A stretch of DNA of 7,449 nucleotides from Selenomonas sp. (GTDB lineage Bacteria; Bacillota; Negativicutes; Selenomonadales; Selenomonadaceae), in contig DOYB01000104.1 in assembly GCA_003518745.1 (NCBI GenBank), positions 1-7,449 on the forward strand, given 5' to 3'. The position numbers were made by a program, and so were the translations under genes. Below, piece after piece: positions 1 through 6,125 of this stretch (its first letter is position 1; each line of letters opens with the position of its first letter). The notes below the pieces were generated by a model, which saw only the letters and a list, made by a program, of their open reading frames with translations, was not told where the DNA came from and made no database searches.

Positions 1-929
1 AAGGCAAATACCCGCTCAAAATACTTCTGGGGATCTGTCTTTTTGGCATCAGCATGTCCTGCTCCGGCCACAATATATTTCTCCTTGGCAGGCGCTGATG
101 AGGCTTCGTATAGTTTCTCCATCATTTCGCAGGGTACCAGTTTATCGGCATCGCCATGTATAAACAGCATGGGCACCTCGGTATAGACAATACTGCGCAA
201 GGGTGCTGCATCCGAAATAGCTGCCCCCGTCTTCATGGGACTGACAATATCCACACAGTTCATCACGGGAAATTCCGGCAGACCAAACAGTTTGTCAAGC
301 TGCACCGTAAACATATCATAGGCACTGGTATAGCCGCAGTCTTCAACGGCTACCACTACATTTTGCGGATGTTTGGCCGTAGTCATCATCACCGTGGCTG
401 CACCCATGGAAATCCCATGCAGGACAATCCGCGCATTTTCATCCTTCTGGACAATCTCTTTTGCCCAAAGGACGATATCATCGCTCTCCTTTACCCCCAT
501 AGTAAGATATTTCCCTTCACTTAAACCGGCAGCACGCAAATCCGGCGTCAGTACATGGTAGCCTCGCTTTATGTACTCAGCTGCATAATCCCAGACATAG
601 CTCTGATTGCGCCCATATCCGTGCACCAGGATGGCCCAAAGCCTGCTGGGCTTATCTGGTGAAAAATGGGTTGCCACAAGCTTTAGGCCATCCTGGGAGG
701 TTATCGTCCATTGTTCATTTTCTGCCTGTGGTTTAGCTGGAGCCGCCAAGCCCGGCTCCACAATCGCTGCTGCCGCTTCAGGTATAGCCGTGGGATCCCC
801 TGGATTGTCACGTAGCAGAGCATAGTCCACGAAACCGCTGCCTATAAAATAACCTGCTCCCACCAACAATAGCAGAAGTATGATACACAGACTCCAAAAG
901 ATTTTTTTGCTCCTGTTAATTTTTCTCAC
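1..929 (-). CDS. Membrane-anchored alpha/beta hydrolase (YqkD/Bem46-like), 3' end cut by window edge
   Basis: Read on the minus strand as 309 complete codons that run off the left edge; only a short C-terminal tail should be missing. An N-terminal positively charged stretch (RKINRSKK) precedes one hydrophobic segment at about residues 10-30, so the enzyme is probably anchored with its domain outside the membrane. A low-complexity Ala/Pro linker (about 43-68) leads into the hydrolase fold. Visible are the HGYGRN oxyanion region (103-108), the nucleophile elbow GISMGA with Ser174, the conserved VEDCGYTS segment (195-202), HGDADKLVP with Asp262, and AGAGHA with His292, which complete a Ser-Asp-His triad. 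This pattern matches the Bacillus YqkD-type hydrolases (established family knowledge); the substrate is unknown. The start is uncertain. The GTG at 929-927 overlaps the SD sequence AGAGGAG itself, while an in-frame ATT at 920-918 lies 8 bases after that SD. The gene follows the 50-residue ORF within 4 bases, suggesting translational coupling. Confidence 0.88.
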   Translation of the reverse strand, partial: MRKINRSKKIFWSLCIILLLLLVGAGYFIGSGFVDYALLRDNPGDPTAIPEAAAAIVEPGLAAPAKPQAENEQWTITSQDGLKLVATHFSPDKPSRLWAILVHGYGRNQSYVWDYAAEYIKRGYHVLTPDLRAAGLSEGKYLTMGVKESDDIVLWAKEIVQKDENARIVLHGISMGAATVMMTTAKHPQNVVVAVEDCGYTSAYDMFTVQLDKLFGLPEFPVMNCVDIVSPMKTGAAISDAAPLRSIVYTEVPMLFIHGDADKLVPCEMMEKLYEASSAPAKEKYIVAGAGHADAKKTDPQKYFERVFA

Positions 930-933
930 TCCT

Positions 934-1086
934 CTAAAGATTGTTTTGGGATAAGTATCGTTGTATTTCCTCTATCAATTTATCGCCATCATACGATTTG
1001 AAAATTTTAATCATGCAACCGCTTATCATCGGATTTAGGTCGAGTCCTAATTCTACTGAACGTGTATCTGTTATCATCTGTACCAT
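934..1086 (-). CDS. Small hypothetical protein, 50 aa, upstream of the hydrolase
   Basis: A complete ATG-to-TAG reading frame encodes 50 residues, beginning MVQMITDTRS and ending RYLSQNNL. Start choice is supported by an AGGAGGAG ribosome site at 1102-1095, 8 bases before the ATG. The protein has no obvious membrane segment; its C-terminal half (residues 38-50, including KLIEEIQRYL) looks amphipathic and helical. I do not recognise the family. The stop is 4 bases before the GTG of the hydrolase, so the two are probably co-transcribed and may be translationally coupled. The strong SD argues for a translated product. Against it are the small size and the presence of similarly short frames just upstream, which could mean the whole stretch is debris of a larger gene. 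Confidence 0.5.
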   Translation of the reverse strand: MVQMITDTRSVELGLDLNPMISGCMIKIFKSYDGDKLIEEIQRYLSQNNL

Positions 1087-1091
1087 GCTTC

Positions 1092-1199
1092 TCACTCCTC
1101 CTGCTTTCCCCTTTTATATTCTTCAATTAACCTCACAATTCCTGCAGACTGGTGCAGCGCCGAAAAGCCCTGCGCCATATCGACAGTTCGGTAAAACAT
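1092..1199 (-). CDS. Possible small ORF, 35 aa (low support)
   Basis: An ATG-to-TGA frame encodes 35 residues; the C-terminal part (IVRLIEEYKRGKQEE) looks like a charged helix. The stop lies inside the SD of the next small ORF, a layout typical of translational coupling. Its own ribosome site is poor, since AAGG directly abuts the ATG. It reads through the imperfect hairpin repeat at 1151-1176, which also argues against it being a true gene. It is in the same frame as the 44-residue ORF upstream, separated by TGA-AGA-TGA. No family recognised. It may be the tail of a degenerate gene. Confidence 0.25.
   Translation of the reverse strand: MFYRTVDMAQGFSALHQSAGIVRLIEEYKRGKQEE
1151..1176. repeat. 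Imperfect hairpin sharing 18 identical bases with the HU terminator
   Basis: Positions 1159-1176 are identical to 4589-4606 (18 bases), and the match extends to 23 positions with one mismatch (1154-1176 against 4584-4606). Both copies can fold on themselves. Here the stem has mismatches, and no T-run follows on either strand, so it is unlikely to terminate transcription. It looks like a decayed or dispersed copy of a terminator-like hairpin. Confidence 0.5.
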
Positions 1200-1220
1200 C
1201 CTTACCAATTTGATTCATCT

Positions 1221-1355
1221 TCAAAGATATTTCCACAATATTCCTTCCTGACGTATCTTTTCTATCAGAAGCTCCGACTCAAAATTCCTGCAAATCTCGT
1301 CATACAATTTTTCTCTTTCCCAAATTTGTGATATACTTGTTAAACGTAGTACCAT
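1221..1355 (-). CDS. Possible small ORF, 44 aa (low support)
   Basis: An ATG-to-TGA frame encodes 44 residues, rich in charged and hydrophobic residues with a protein-like heptad pattern (EKLYDEIC, ESELLIEKIRQEG). No SD is visible before the ATG, which lies only about 20 bases from the divergent GH84 start, leaving little room for a promoter. The same frame continues after two stops into the 35-residue ORF, which suggests a single decayed coding region. No family recognised. Confidence 0.22.
   Translation of the reverse strand: MVLRLTSISQIWEREKLYDEICRNFESELLIEKIRQEGILWKYL
1309..1337 (+). promoter_or_regulatory. Weak candidate promoter for the GH84 gene
   Basis: TATACT at 1332-1337 resembles a sigma-70 -10 box (5 of 6 match to TATAAT). 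The -35 position 17 bases upstream is only TTTTCT, a poor match. The element lies 37 bases before the GH84 ATG. A strong SD, GGAGGTGA at 1363-1370, follows. This is the only candidate I see in the divergent gap, and the -35 weakness keeps it tentative. Confidence 0.3.
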
Positions 1356-1374
1356 CTTTTCTGGAGGTGACAGT

Positions 1375-2841
1375 ATGTTTTATTTGTTTTCATGTTTTCT
1401 TGCAGGACTGCTGTTCATGGCATTTCCTGCATCCGGCGCAGATGCCTCTCCCATTCCCTTGTGCGGCGTAGTGGAAGGATTCTACGGCACTCCCTGGAGC
1501 CACAAAAATCGTCAGGATATGCTGGAATTTTGTGGGGAACAGGGCCTCAATGCCTATATCTACGCCCCTAAGAATGACCCTTATCACAAGGACCGCTGGC
1601 GGGAACCCTACCCCAAAAGCCAGCAGAAAAAACTGGCAGAACTAGCACGAACGGCAGACAAACACCACGTGGAGCTAATCTTTGCGATATCCCCTGGACA
1701 GGATCTGCATTATGACGGGCCGGAGGGCACGGCAGACCGAAAGATAATGCTGAAGAAGCTGGAAGCTGTACATGACCTGGGAATACGCCGCTTTGCCATT
1801 TTCTTTGATGACATAAAGGGCATGACGGAAAAAAGCTCCGTGGATGCAGAGGATGCCCGCAATCAGGCTGAATTCATCAATGAGATCCAGAAGGAGTTCC
1901 GCGCGGCCCATGAAGATGTCCCTCCCTTCATTGCCGTCCCCACGGAATATTATTATGAGGACATGGTGGCAGGAAAGAATCCCAAGCCCTACACCCGCGC
2001 CTTCTCCGAGGCTCTTTCCCCGGACGTGACGGTGCTTTACACCGGGAACGGCGTTGTAACAGAGGGCATCTCCGACAGGGAGTTGGAACAGGCTGACGGA
2101 CTCTATGGCCGCAGGCTCGGCGTATGGTGGAACTATCCCGTAACGGATTACCAAGAGGCAAAACTCGCCCTGGGGCCAATCGTGAACCTGCCGAAGAAGG
2201 AAGAGCTGCCGGCCCTGTTCTTCAATCCCATGAAGCATGAACGCCTTTCCAAGATCGCCCTTGCCACAGGAGCGGAGTACGCGCATGATCCCGAACACTA
2301 CGCACCGGAAGCTGCATGGTCCCGCGCCATCAAAGAACAGTATGGCGAACTGGCTGCGGACATGGAACTCTTTGCCTCCCATTCCCAGCGCATGGAGAAC
2401 AGTTGGGCTCACTGCGGGCCACAGGATGCCGCAACGCTCCGCCGTGAAATGGACGATCTCTGGAAGCACTGGGCAGCAGGCGGCACCGAAGCCGAGCTCG
2501 ACTGGTTTGAGCTCCGCCATCGATTCCAAGCCATGGACGATGCCGCCGTCCACTTGCAAAAAGGCCTTCCGAAGGACATCCGAAAGGAATGCGCCCCTCA
2601 GCTGAACCTGTTCGGAGAGCTGGCCCGGGCAGACCTGCAGGCACTGCAGCTTCTGCAGATGCATCGCTCCGGAAACCACCCGAAGGAAGTGAAAAAACTG
2701 CTGGCAAAACTAAAGGAGAAAAACGAGAAATTCACTGCCCATCAAAAGACCGCCCGCATTTCCGACGGCACCGCCAGGGATTTTCTGGTGGAAGCTATAG
2801 GCTATGTGGAAACCGGCACACGCAAGACAAATGGCAGGTAG
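1375..2841 (+). CDS. Secreted GH84 beta-N-acetylglucosaminidase (O-GlcNAcase/NagJ-like)
   Basis: The 488-residue protein begins with a hydrophobic signal peptide (about 1-23) with a probable cleavage near ASGADA, so it is exported. The GH84 catalytic barrel starts almost at once. GVVEGFYGTPWS (31-42), YIYAPKNDPYH (61-71) and the paired catalytic aspartates in FFDDIKG (Asp145, Asp146) are all present, as are YTGNG (222-226), WWNYPVTDY (251-259) and FNPM (283-286). These are hallmark motifs of the family, which hydrolyses terminal beta-GlcNAc by substrate-assisted catalysis. The region after about residue 310 is charged and helical, as in the C-terminal helical domain of GH84 enzymes. The N-terminal alpha/beta domain found in NagJ or BtGH84, and carbohydrate-binding or FN3 modules, are absent, so this is a compact form. 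Start ATG is supported by GGAGGTGA at 1363-1370. Natural substrate (mucin-type glycans, glycoprotein GlcNAc, or wall fragments) cannot be told from sequence. The gene ends at a strong terminator. Confidence 0.93.
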   Translation: MFYLFSCFLAGLLFMAFPASGADASPIPLCGVVEGFYGTPWSHKNRQDMLEFCGEQGLNAYIYAPKNDPYHKDRWREPYPKSQQKKLAELARTADKHHVELIFAISPGQDLHYDGPEGTADRKIMLKKLEAVHDLGIRRFAIFFDDIKGMTEKSSVDAEDARNQAEFINEIQKEFRAAHEDVPPFIAVPTEYYYEDMVAGKNPKPYTRAFSEALSPDVTVLYTGNGVVTEGISDRELEQADGLYGRRLGVWWNYPVTDYQEAKLALGPIVNLPKKEELPALFFNPMKHERLSKIALATGAEYAHDPEHYAPEAAWSRAIKEQYGELAADMELFASHSQRMENSWAHCGPQDAATLRREMDDLWKHWAAGGTEAELDWFELRHRFQAMDDAAVHLQKGLPKDIRKECAPQLNLFGELARADLQALQLLQMHRSGNHPKEVKKLLAKLKEKNEKFTAHQKTARISDGTARDFLVEAIGYVETGTRKTNGR

Positions 2842-2850
2842 GACGTATTG

Positions 2851-2902
2851 AAAAAGGGCAGGTATTCCATCCTTATGCAAGGAATGGGACACCTGCTTTT
2901 TT
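2851..2902. terminator. Two-way intrinsic terminator between convergent genes
   Basis: A long hairpin has outer arms GCAGGT (2858-2863) and ACCTGC (2891-2896). An inner stem pairs TTCCATCCTT with AAGGAATGGGA around an ATGC loop, with one bulged A. A run of six T follows on the plus strand (2897-2902), and on the minus strand the five A at 2851-2855 supply a T-run. It lies between the ends of the GH84 gene and the FAD oxidoreductase gene, so it can serve both. Confidence 0.85.
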
Positions 2903-2932
2903 CACCAAGTTGCAGCTGTTCAAGTTTAGCGA

Positions 2933-4462
2933 TTATTTACTTACATAACTGCGCGTTTCCTCAGGAATCTCTTCCCATTTGACTTCATTCACCGGGATTC
3001 CCCTGGAAAGTCCCCAAGCCGCTGCAATGCCTGCGGCTTCGCCCATGCTCATGCAGGTAGGCTGGATACGGAAGGAAGCCTGAGCGGCGAAGCTGCCACT
3101 TGCACAGCGTCCCACCACAAGCAGATTGGAAATCTCGTTGGTCACCAAGGCACGATAGGGAATCTCATAATACTCGCCCTTTTTCAGCTTTTTGCTGAGG
3201 TCCAGATTCACATCATGGATATCGATGGGATACGCCGTCCGAGCCACTGCATCGTGGAAATGCCTGGCATCGGTATATTCCTTATCTGTCATGTAATACT
3301 TACCACGGATGCGCCATGATTCCCGAACTCCCACCATACTTGCTTCGCGGCTGATATAGGCCTTCTCAAAACCGGGGACGTTCTTGATGAAGAATCCTGC
3401 CAGACGGTGCATCATCTTCCGGCCGAAGGTCACAGCCCTGCTGTATGAGACGGTATCCGTGGCACTGAAGTTCAGTGCCGGCATCTCAGGACAGTTCATG
3501 GATAATACGGTGGGTTTGCCGGTAATCGTAAACGCCTGAATATACACAATATCATCCTCGGTCAGTTCACCCCGGGCAACACCGTCCTGGAAGAATTTCT
3601 CGTTCTGTTTCCACTTCCAGAACTGAAGGAATGGCCGGCCTTTCTTCCTCAGAGTGTCTTCTGCCAGTTTGTCGAAAGGACCTCTCTCTTTTACCCCCTT
3701 TATAATGAACTGATGATAGAGCTTGCCCATATCAATGCCGCCCATTTCAAAACGCAGGCTCATGGGCTGGTTGCGTCCTGTCTTTTCTGAGCCTTTTTCC
3801 ACAGGAATGCCCGCAAACCGTGAAAGCAATGCGTCTCCCGTGCCATCGACGAAGGTCTTTGCCTGTATCTTTGCCAGTCCCTCAATGGTCTGGACAACAC
3901 AGGAGACAATCTTTCCTCCATCAGTCACCGCCCCCACCAATGAAGTGTTGTAAAGGATATCTACCCCCGCCTCTTCACACATTTCATCATAGACAAAAGA
4001 AAGATATTCAGGCACATATTGTCCTCTGCCACCACCGAAATAGGAGTCAGTATCCACTCCAAGGAGCGGCGGCACCCCCTGTTTTTCCATGCGTTTGTTC
4101 AGATCCGTGATGTAGGGCGTATCGCTGTCATAGCAATAAGTAGCCATACATGGGAAAACACAGCCCAAGGTGGCCAGTCCCCCCAGGGAAATGCCTCGCT
4201 CCACAAGAACAACCTTCGCTCCATTCCTGGCAGCTGTCACTGCAGCCGCCGTGCCAGCCGCGCCGCCGCCAACTACGCAGACATCCACATCAAATAGTAT
4301 GGGGAGGTCCGCTTGACCAAAATCCATCGTATATGTCATGGAAGAGGCAGCCTCCGCTCTTGAAGCATTCTCCCTGACCCCCAGTACTGTTCCGGCTGCT
4401 GCCAGCCCCATCAGTTTCATAAAACTGCGTCTGGACATCGGGATTGCAAATGAGTTATCCAT
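2933..4462 (-). CDS. Tat-exported FAD-dependent oxidoreductase (PF12831-like)
   Basis: The 509-residue protein opens with a twin-arginine signal: SRRSFMK at 10-16, a mildly hydrophobic Ala/Gly stretch (17-29), and a likely cleavage after AEA (36-38). The mature enzyme has a Rossmann dinucleotide fold (VDVCVVGGGAAGTAAA, with GGGAAG at 65-70) ending in an acidic strand, LVERG. Then come FVDGTGDA (204-211), the REASMVGVRESWRIRG block (372-387), YPIDIH (411-416), and a C-terminal FAD-contacting segment with VVGRCASGS and MSMGEAAGIAAA (471-482). This order matches the FAD_oxidored family, whose substrates are mostly unknown. No haem-binding CXXCH or FMN-binding domain is seen, so its electron partner is not in this protein. 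Start ATG is set by GGAGG at 4476-4472. Upstream lies the HU terminator, so it is probably transcribed alone. Tat export fits a cofactor loaded before export. The function is likely a periplasmic redox reaction on an unknown compound. Confidence 0.87.
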   Translation of the reverse strand: MDNSFAIPMSRRSFMKLMGLAAAGTVLGVRENASRAEAASSMTYTMDFGQADLPILFDVDVCVVGGGAAGTAAAVTAARNGAKVVLVERGISLGGLATLGCVFPCMATYCYDSDTPYITDLNKRMEKQGVPPLLGVDTDSYFGGGRGQYVPEYLSFVYDEMCEEAGVDILYNTSLVGAVTDGGKIVSCVVQTIEGLAKIQAKTFVDGTGDALLSRFAGIPVEKGSEKTGRNQPMSLRFEMGGIDMGKLYHQFIIKGVKERGPFDKLAEDTLRKKGRPFLQFWKWKQNEKFFQDGVARGELTEDDIVYIQAFTITGKPTVLSMNCPEMPALNFSATDTVSYSRAVTFGRKMMHRLAGFFIKNVPGFEKAYISREASMVGVRESWRIRGKYYMTDKEYTDARHFHDAVARTAYPIDIHDVNLDLSKKLKKGEYYEIPYRALVTNEISNLLVVGRCASGSFAAQASFRIQPTCMSMGEAAGIAAAWGLSRGIPVNEVKWEEIPEETRSYVSK

Positions 4463-4573
4463 AATACACTACCTCCAGTTCAATGTACGTAGTTCATAGC
4501 ATTAAAAATTCCTAATACATAAGCCTTGCCATCTACATATTCTCCCCACACCCCCTCCTTTCCTGCCGACAGA

Positions 4574-4606
4574 TAAAAATAGCGCAGAGCCGAAAAGCCC
4601 TGCGCC
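4574..4606 (-). terminator. Intrinsic terminator of the HU gene
   Basis: On the minus strand, just after the HU stop, GCGCAG and CTGCGC pair, and the stem continues through G-T, G-C and C-G pairs to a T-rich loop (about 10 pairs). The tail is TATTTTTATC. This separates HU from the FAD oxidoreductase gene. The remaining gap to that gene (4463-4573) holds its SD but no convincing promoter that I can see. Confidence 0.8.
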
Positions 4607-4611
4607 CGTAC

Positions 4612-4923
4612 TCAGTATTTCACGTTTGACTTAAAAGAAAGACTGTCACTGGCAGCAATCTCTATCTCAGCTCCAGTCTGAGGATTGCGTCCCTTTCTGG
4701 CCTCACGGTGCTGCTTCTTGAAGGTACCGAAGCCCATCAGACGGATTTCCGCTCCGTCCTTCACGCTGTCTTTGATGACCTCCATGGTTGCCTCAATGGC
4801 TGTCTTTGCATCCTTCTTTGTAATACCAGCCTTCTCTGCTACCTTATCAACCAGTTCTGTCTTGCCCCATCCTAATGAAGAAGCAATATTGGATAAACAT
4901 TTCCCAATCGGGCATGTTAGCAA
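4612..4923 (-). CDS. HU-family DNA-binding protein with abnormal ends
   Basis: The core, from KTELVDKVAEKAGITKKDAK through GFGTFKKQHREARKGRNPQTG to EIEIAASDSLSFKS, is a clear HU/IHF family fold. It has an N-terminal helical dimerisation part and the DNA-binding arm with the signature GRNPQTG. HU normally starts as Met-x-Lys-Thr-Glu-Leu, but here the core is preceded by about 20 foreign residues (including CPIGKCLSNIASSLGWG). The only in-frame start before the upstream TAA is TTG at 4923-4921, with no SD. An ATG at 4870-4868 would give a normal HU start if one G of a GGGG run were removed. The C-terminus ends FKSNVKY, several residues short of the usual FKAGKALKDAV-type tail. The gene may be a damaged copy rather than the main cellular HU. 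If functional, it would bind DNA as a dimer with little sequence specificity. Confidence 0.72.
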   Translation of the reverse strand: MLTCPIGKCLSNIASSLGWGKTELVDKVAEKAGITKKDAKTAIEATMEVIKDSVKDGAEIRLMGFGTFKKQHREARKGRNPQTGAEIEIAASDSLSFKSNVKY

Positions 4924-5042
4924 ATCTGGTATAAGCGCCGTATTAACTTAGGAATATAGCCCATGTTGAGTCTGCGCCTTCTCTTTCATGCCTCTTGACT
5001 CCTGCACATTATTCTTAGCCATAATTCGCTACAATGCATGTA

Positions 5043-5077
5043 TTTTCCTTTTGAGGACCTACTCTTTTGAAGGAAAA
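5043..5077. promoter_or_regulatory. Inverted repeat in the HU / phosphorylase divergent gap
   Basis: TTTTCCTT (5043-5050) and AAGGAAAA (5070-5077) form a perfect 8-base inverted repeat; an inner GAG/CTC pair can extend the stem. No T-run follows on either strand, so it does not look like a terminator. Sited 95 bases before the phosphorylase ATG, it could be an operator or a leader hairpin. The rest of the 4924-5171 gap is AT-rich. TATAAAT at 5097-5103 is a possible -10 box but has no good -35 at the right spacing. Confidence 0.3.
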
Positions 5078-5171
5078 TTAAATCTGTTTATCGAAATATA
5101 AATAGCACAAGTGGGTTTTGCTTTCATGTAAGACCGCAATCTGCATATATGTGTGAAAGGATTGATTGAAT

Positions 5172-6038
5172 ATGGCAAAGCTAATATCTCGACGTTCATT
5201 TCTCAAAGGAATGTCAGCCATTGGCGCATCGTTGGCCACCGGCACGTTTTTTGATTTGAACGAAAACGTTATCGCTGAGGCGGCGACAAACAGTGATGGA
5301 ATTCCTGCGTACATTACGGCCGTCCCAAAAGGCACGCCTCATATATCCGCCGCCAAGGGCGAGATTGCTGAAAGGATTTTGCTGTCCGGAGATCCCTTGC
5401 GAGCAAAATTCATCGCTGAAAATTTTCTGGAAAATCCTAAACAATATACATCTGTCCGCAATATATTCGGATACACAGGCACCTACAAGGGCGTGCCTAT
5501 ATCTGTTCAGGGAACCGGCATGGGAATGCCCTCCATTTCCATATATGTTCACGAGTTAATCAACGAATACGGTGTAAAAAAACTTTTTCGGGTGGGTACT
5601 TGCGGTGGTATGCATCAAAATGTGAAACTCAGGGATGTCATAATTGCCCAGGGCGCCTCCACTGATTCTGGCATGGTGCGGAACATTTTCGGCAGCAGCA
5701 TCAATTTTGCTCCACTTGCCGATTACGAGCTTCTATCCAAGGCAGTGGAAAATACGAAAAAGTTGGGATTAAACACTAAAGTAGGGAATATCATTACCGT
5801 GGATCGCTTCTACGATAAGGAGATTGACAGTGAAAAACTTCGTTCATACGGGATTTTGGCCGTAGAAATGGAGACAGCTGCATTGTATCTCTTGGCCGCT
5901 CAATTCCAAGTACAGGCATTGGCTATCTTAACCGTCAGCGATCATCTTCTCACTCATGAATCGACTAATGCTGAAGAACGACAAACCAGCTTTAATGATA
6001 TGGTGAAGATAGCACTGGAAACCGCCGTAGATGTCTAA
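5172..6038 (+). CDS. deoD: DeoD-type purine nucleoside phosphorylase with Tat signal peptide
   Basis: The 288-residue protein is a near full-length match to the DeoD hexameric family (E. coli enzyme 239 residues), preceded by about 37 extra residues that form a twin-arginine signal. This signal has SRRSFLK at 6-12, a mild Ala/Gly hydrophobic core, and AEA at 35-37. Family residues are kept: His57 (E. coli His4), GDPLRAK with Arg77 (Arg24), Arg96 (Arg43), the phosphate-loop RVGTCGG with Arg130 (Arg87), VEMETAALY (221-229) for ribose binding, TVSDH with Asp247 (Asp204), and AEERQT with Arg260 (Arg217). The enzyme should convert purine nucleosides plus phosphate to base and (deoxy)ribose-1-phosphate. 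I chose ATG 5172. AAGGA at 5157-5161 lies 10 bases before it; a TTG at 5166, 4 bases from the SD, would add only two residues. The gene stands alone on the plus strand. Export would place the activity in the periplasm or outside, unusual for this family. Confidence 0.93.
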   Translation: MAKLISRRSFLKGMSAIGASLATGTFFDLNENVIAEAATNSDGIPAYITAVPKGTPHISAAKGEIAERILLSGDPLRAKFIAENFLENPKQYTSVRNIFGYTGTYKGVPISVQGTGMGMPSISIYVHELINEYGVKKLFRVGTCGGMHQNVKLRDVIIAQGASTDSGMVRNIFGSSINFAPLADYELLSKAVENTKKLGLNTKVGNIITVDRFYDKEIDSEKLRSYGILAVEMETAALYLLAAQFQVQALAILTVSDHLLTHESTNAEERQTSFNDMVKIALETAVDV

Positions 6039-6098
6039 ATAATATGTAGTGGTCTCCCGTTTTCATTCAGAATATTTTCAGAATAATCCCCAGAACGT

Positions 6099-6125
6099 GA
6101 AAATAGTTCCCGGGTGACTATTTTC
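6099..6125. terminator. Probable terminator after the phosphorylase gene
   Basis: GAAAATAGT (6099-6107) pairs perfectly with ACTATTTTC (6117-6125) around a nine-base loop, 60 bases after the phosphorylase stop. The stem is AT-rich and the following TGATAATTTG is only partly T-rich, so termination may be weak. The symmetric stem supplies TTTTC on both strands and also lies at the end of the HsdR remnant coming from the other side. Confidence 0.5.

Noticed and set aside
156..524. 122-residue plus-strand frame in the hydrolase region
   Set aside because: Antisense to the hydrolase, His/Cys-rich and without motifs; the minus-strand frame has the Ser-Asp-His triad.
941..1213. 90-residue plus-strand frame in the small-ORF region
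   Set aside because: No SD before its start and no family pattern; the minus-strand frames have better ribosome sites and more protein-like composition.
1675..2679. Long 334-residue minus-strand frame opposite the GH84 gene
   Set aside because: It lies antisense inside a gene with clear GH84 motifs; its composition is Cys/Gly/Leu-rich with no family pattern, as expected for a shadow frame in GC-rich coding DNA.
6066..6085. Direct repeat TTCAGAATA twice with an 11-base period after the phosphorylase
   Set aside because: Only two short AT-rich copies downstream of a gene; too little to call an operator or a CRISPR-like array.
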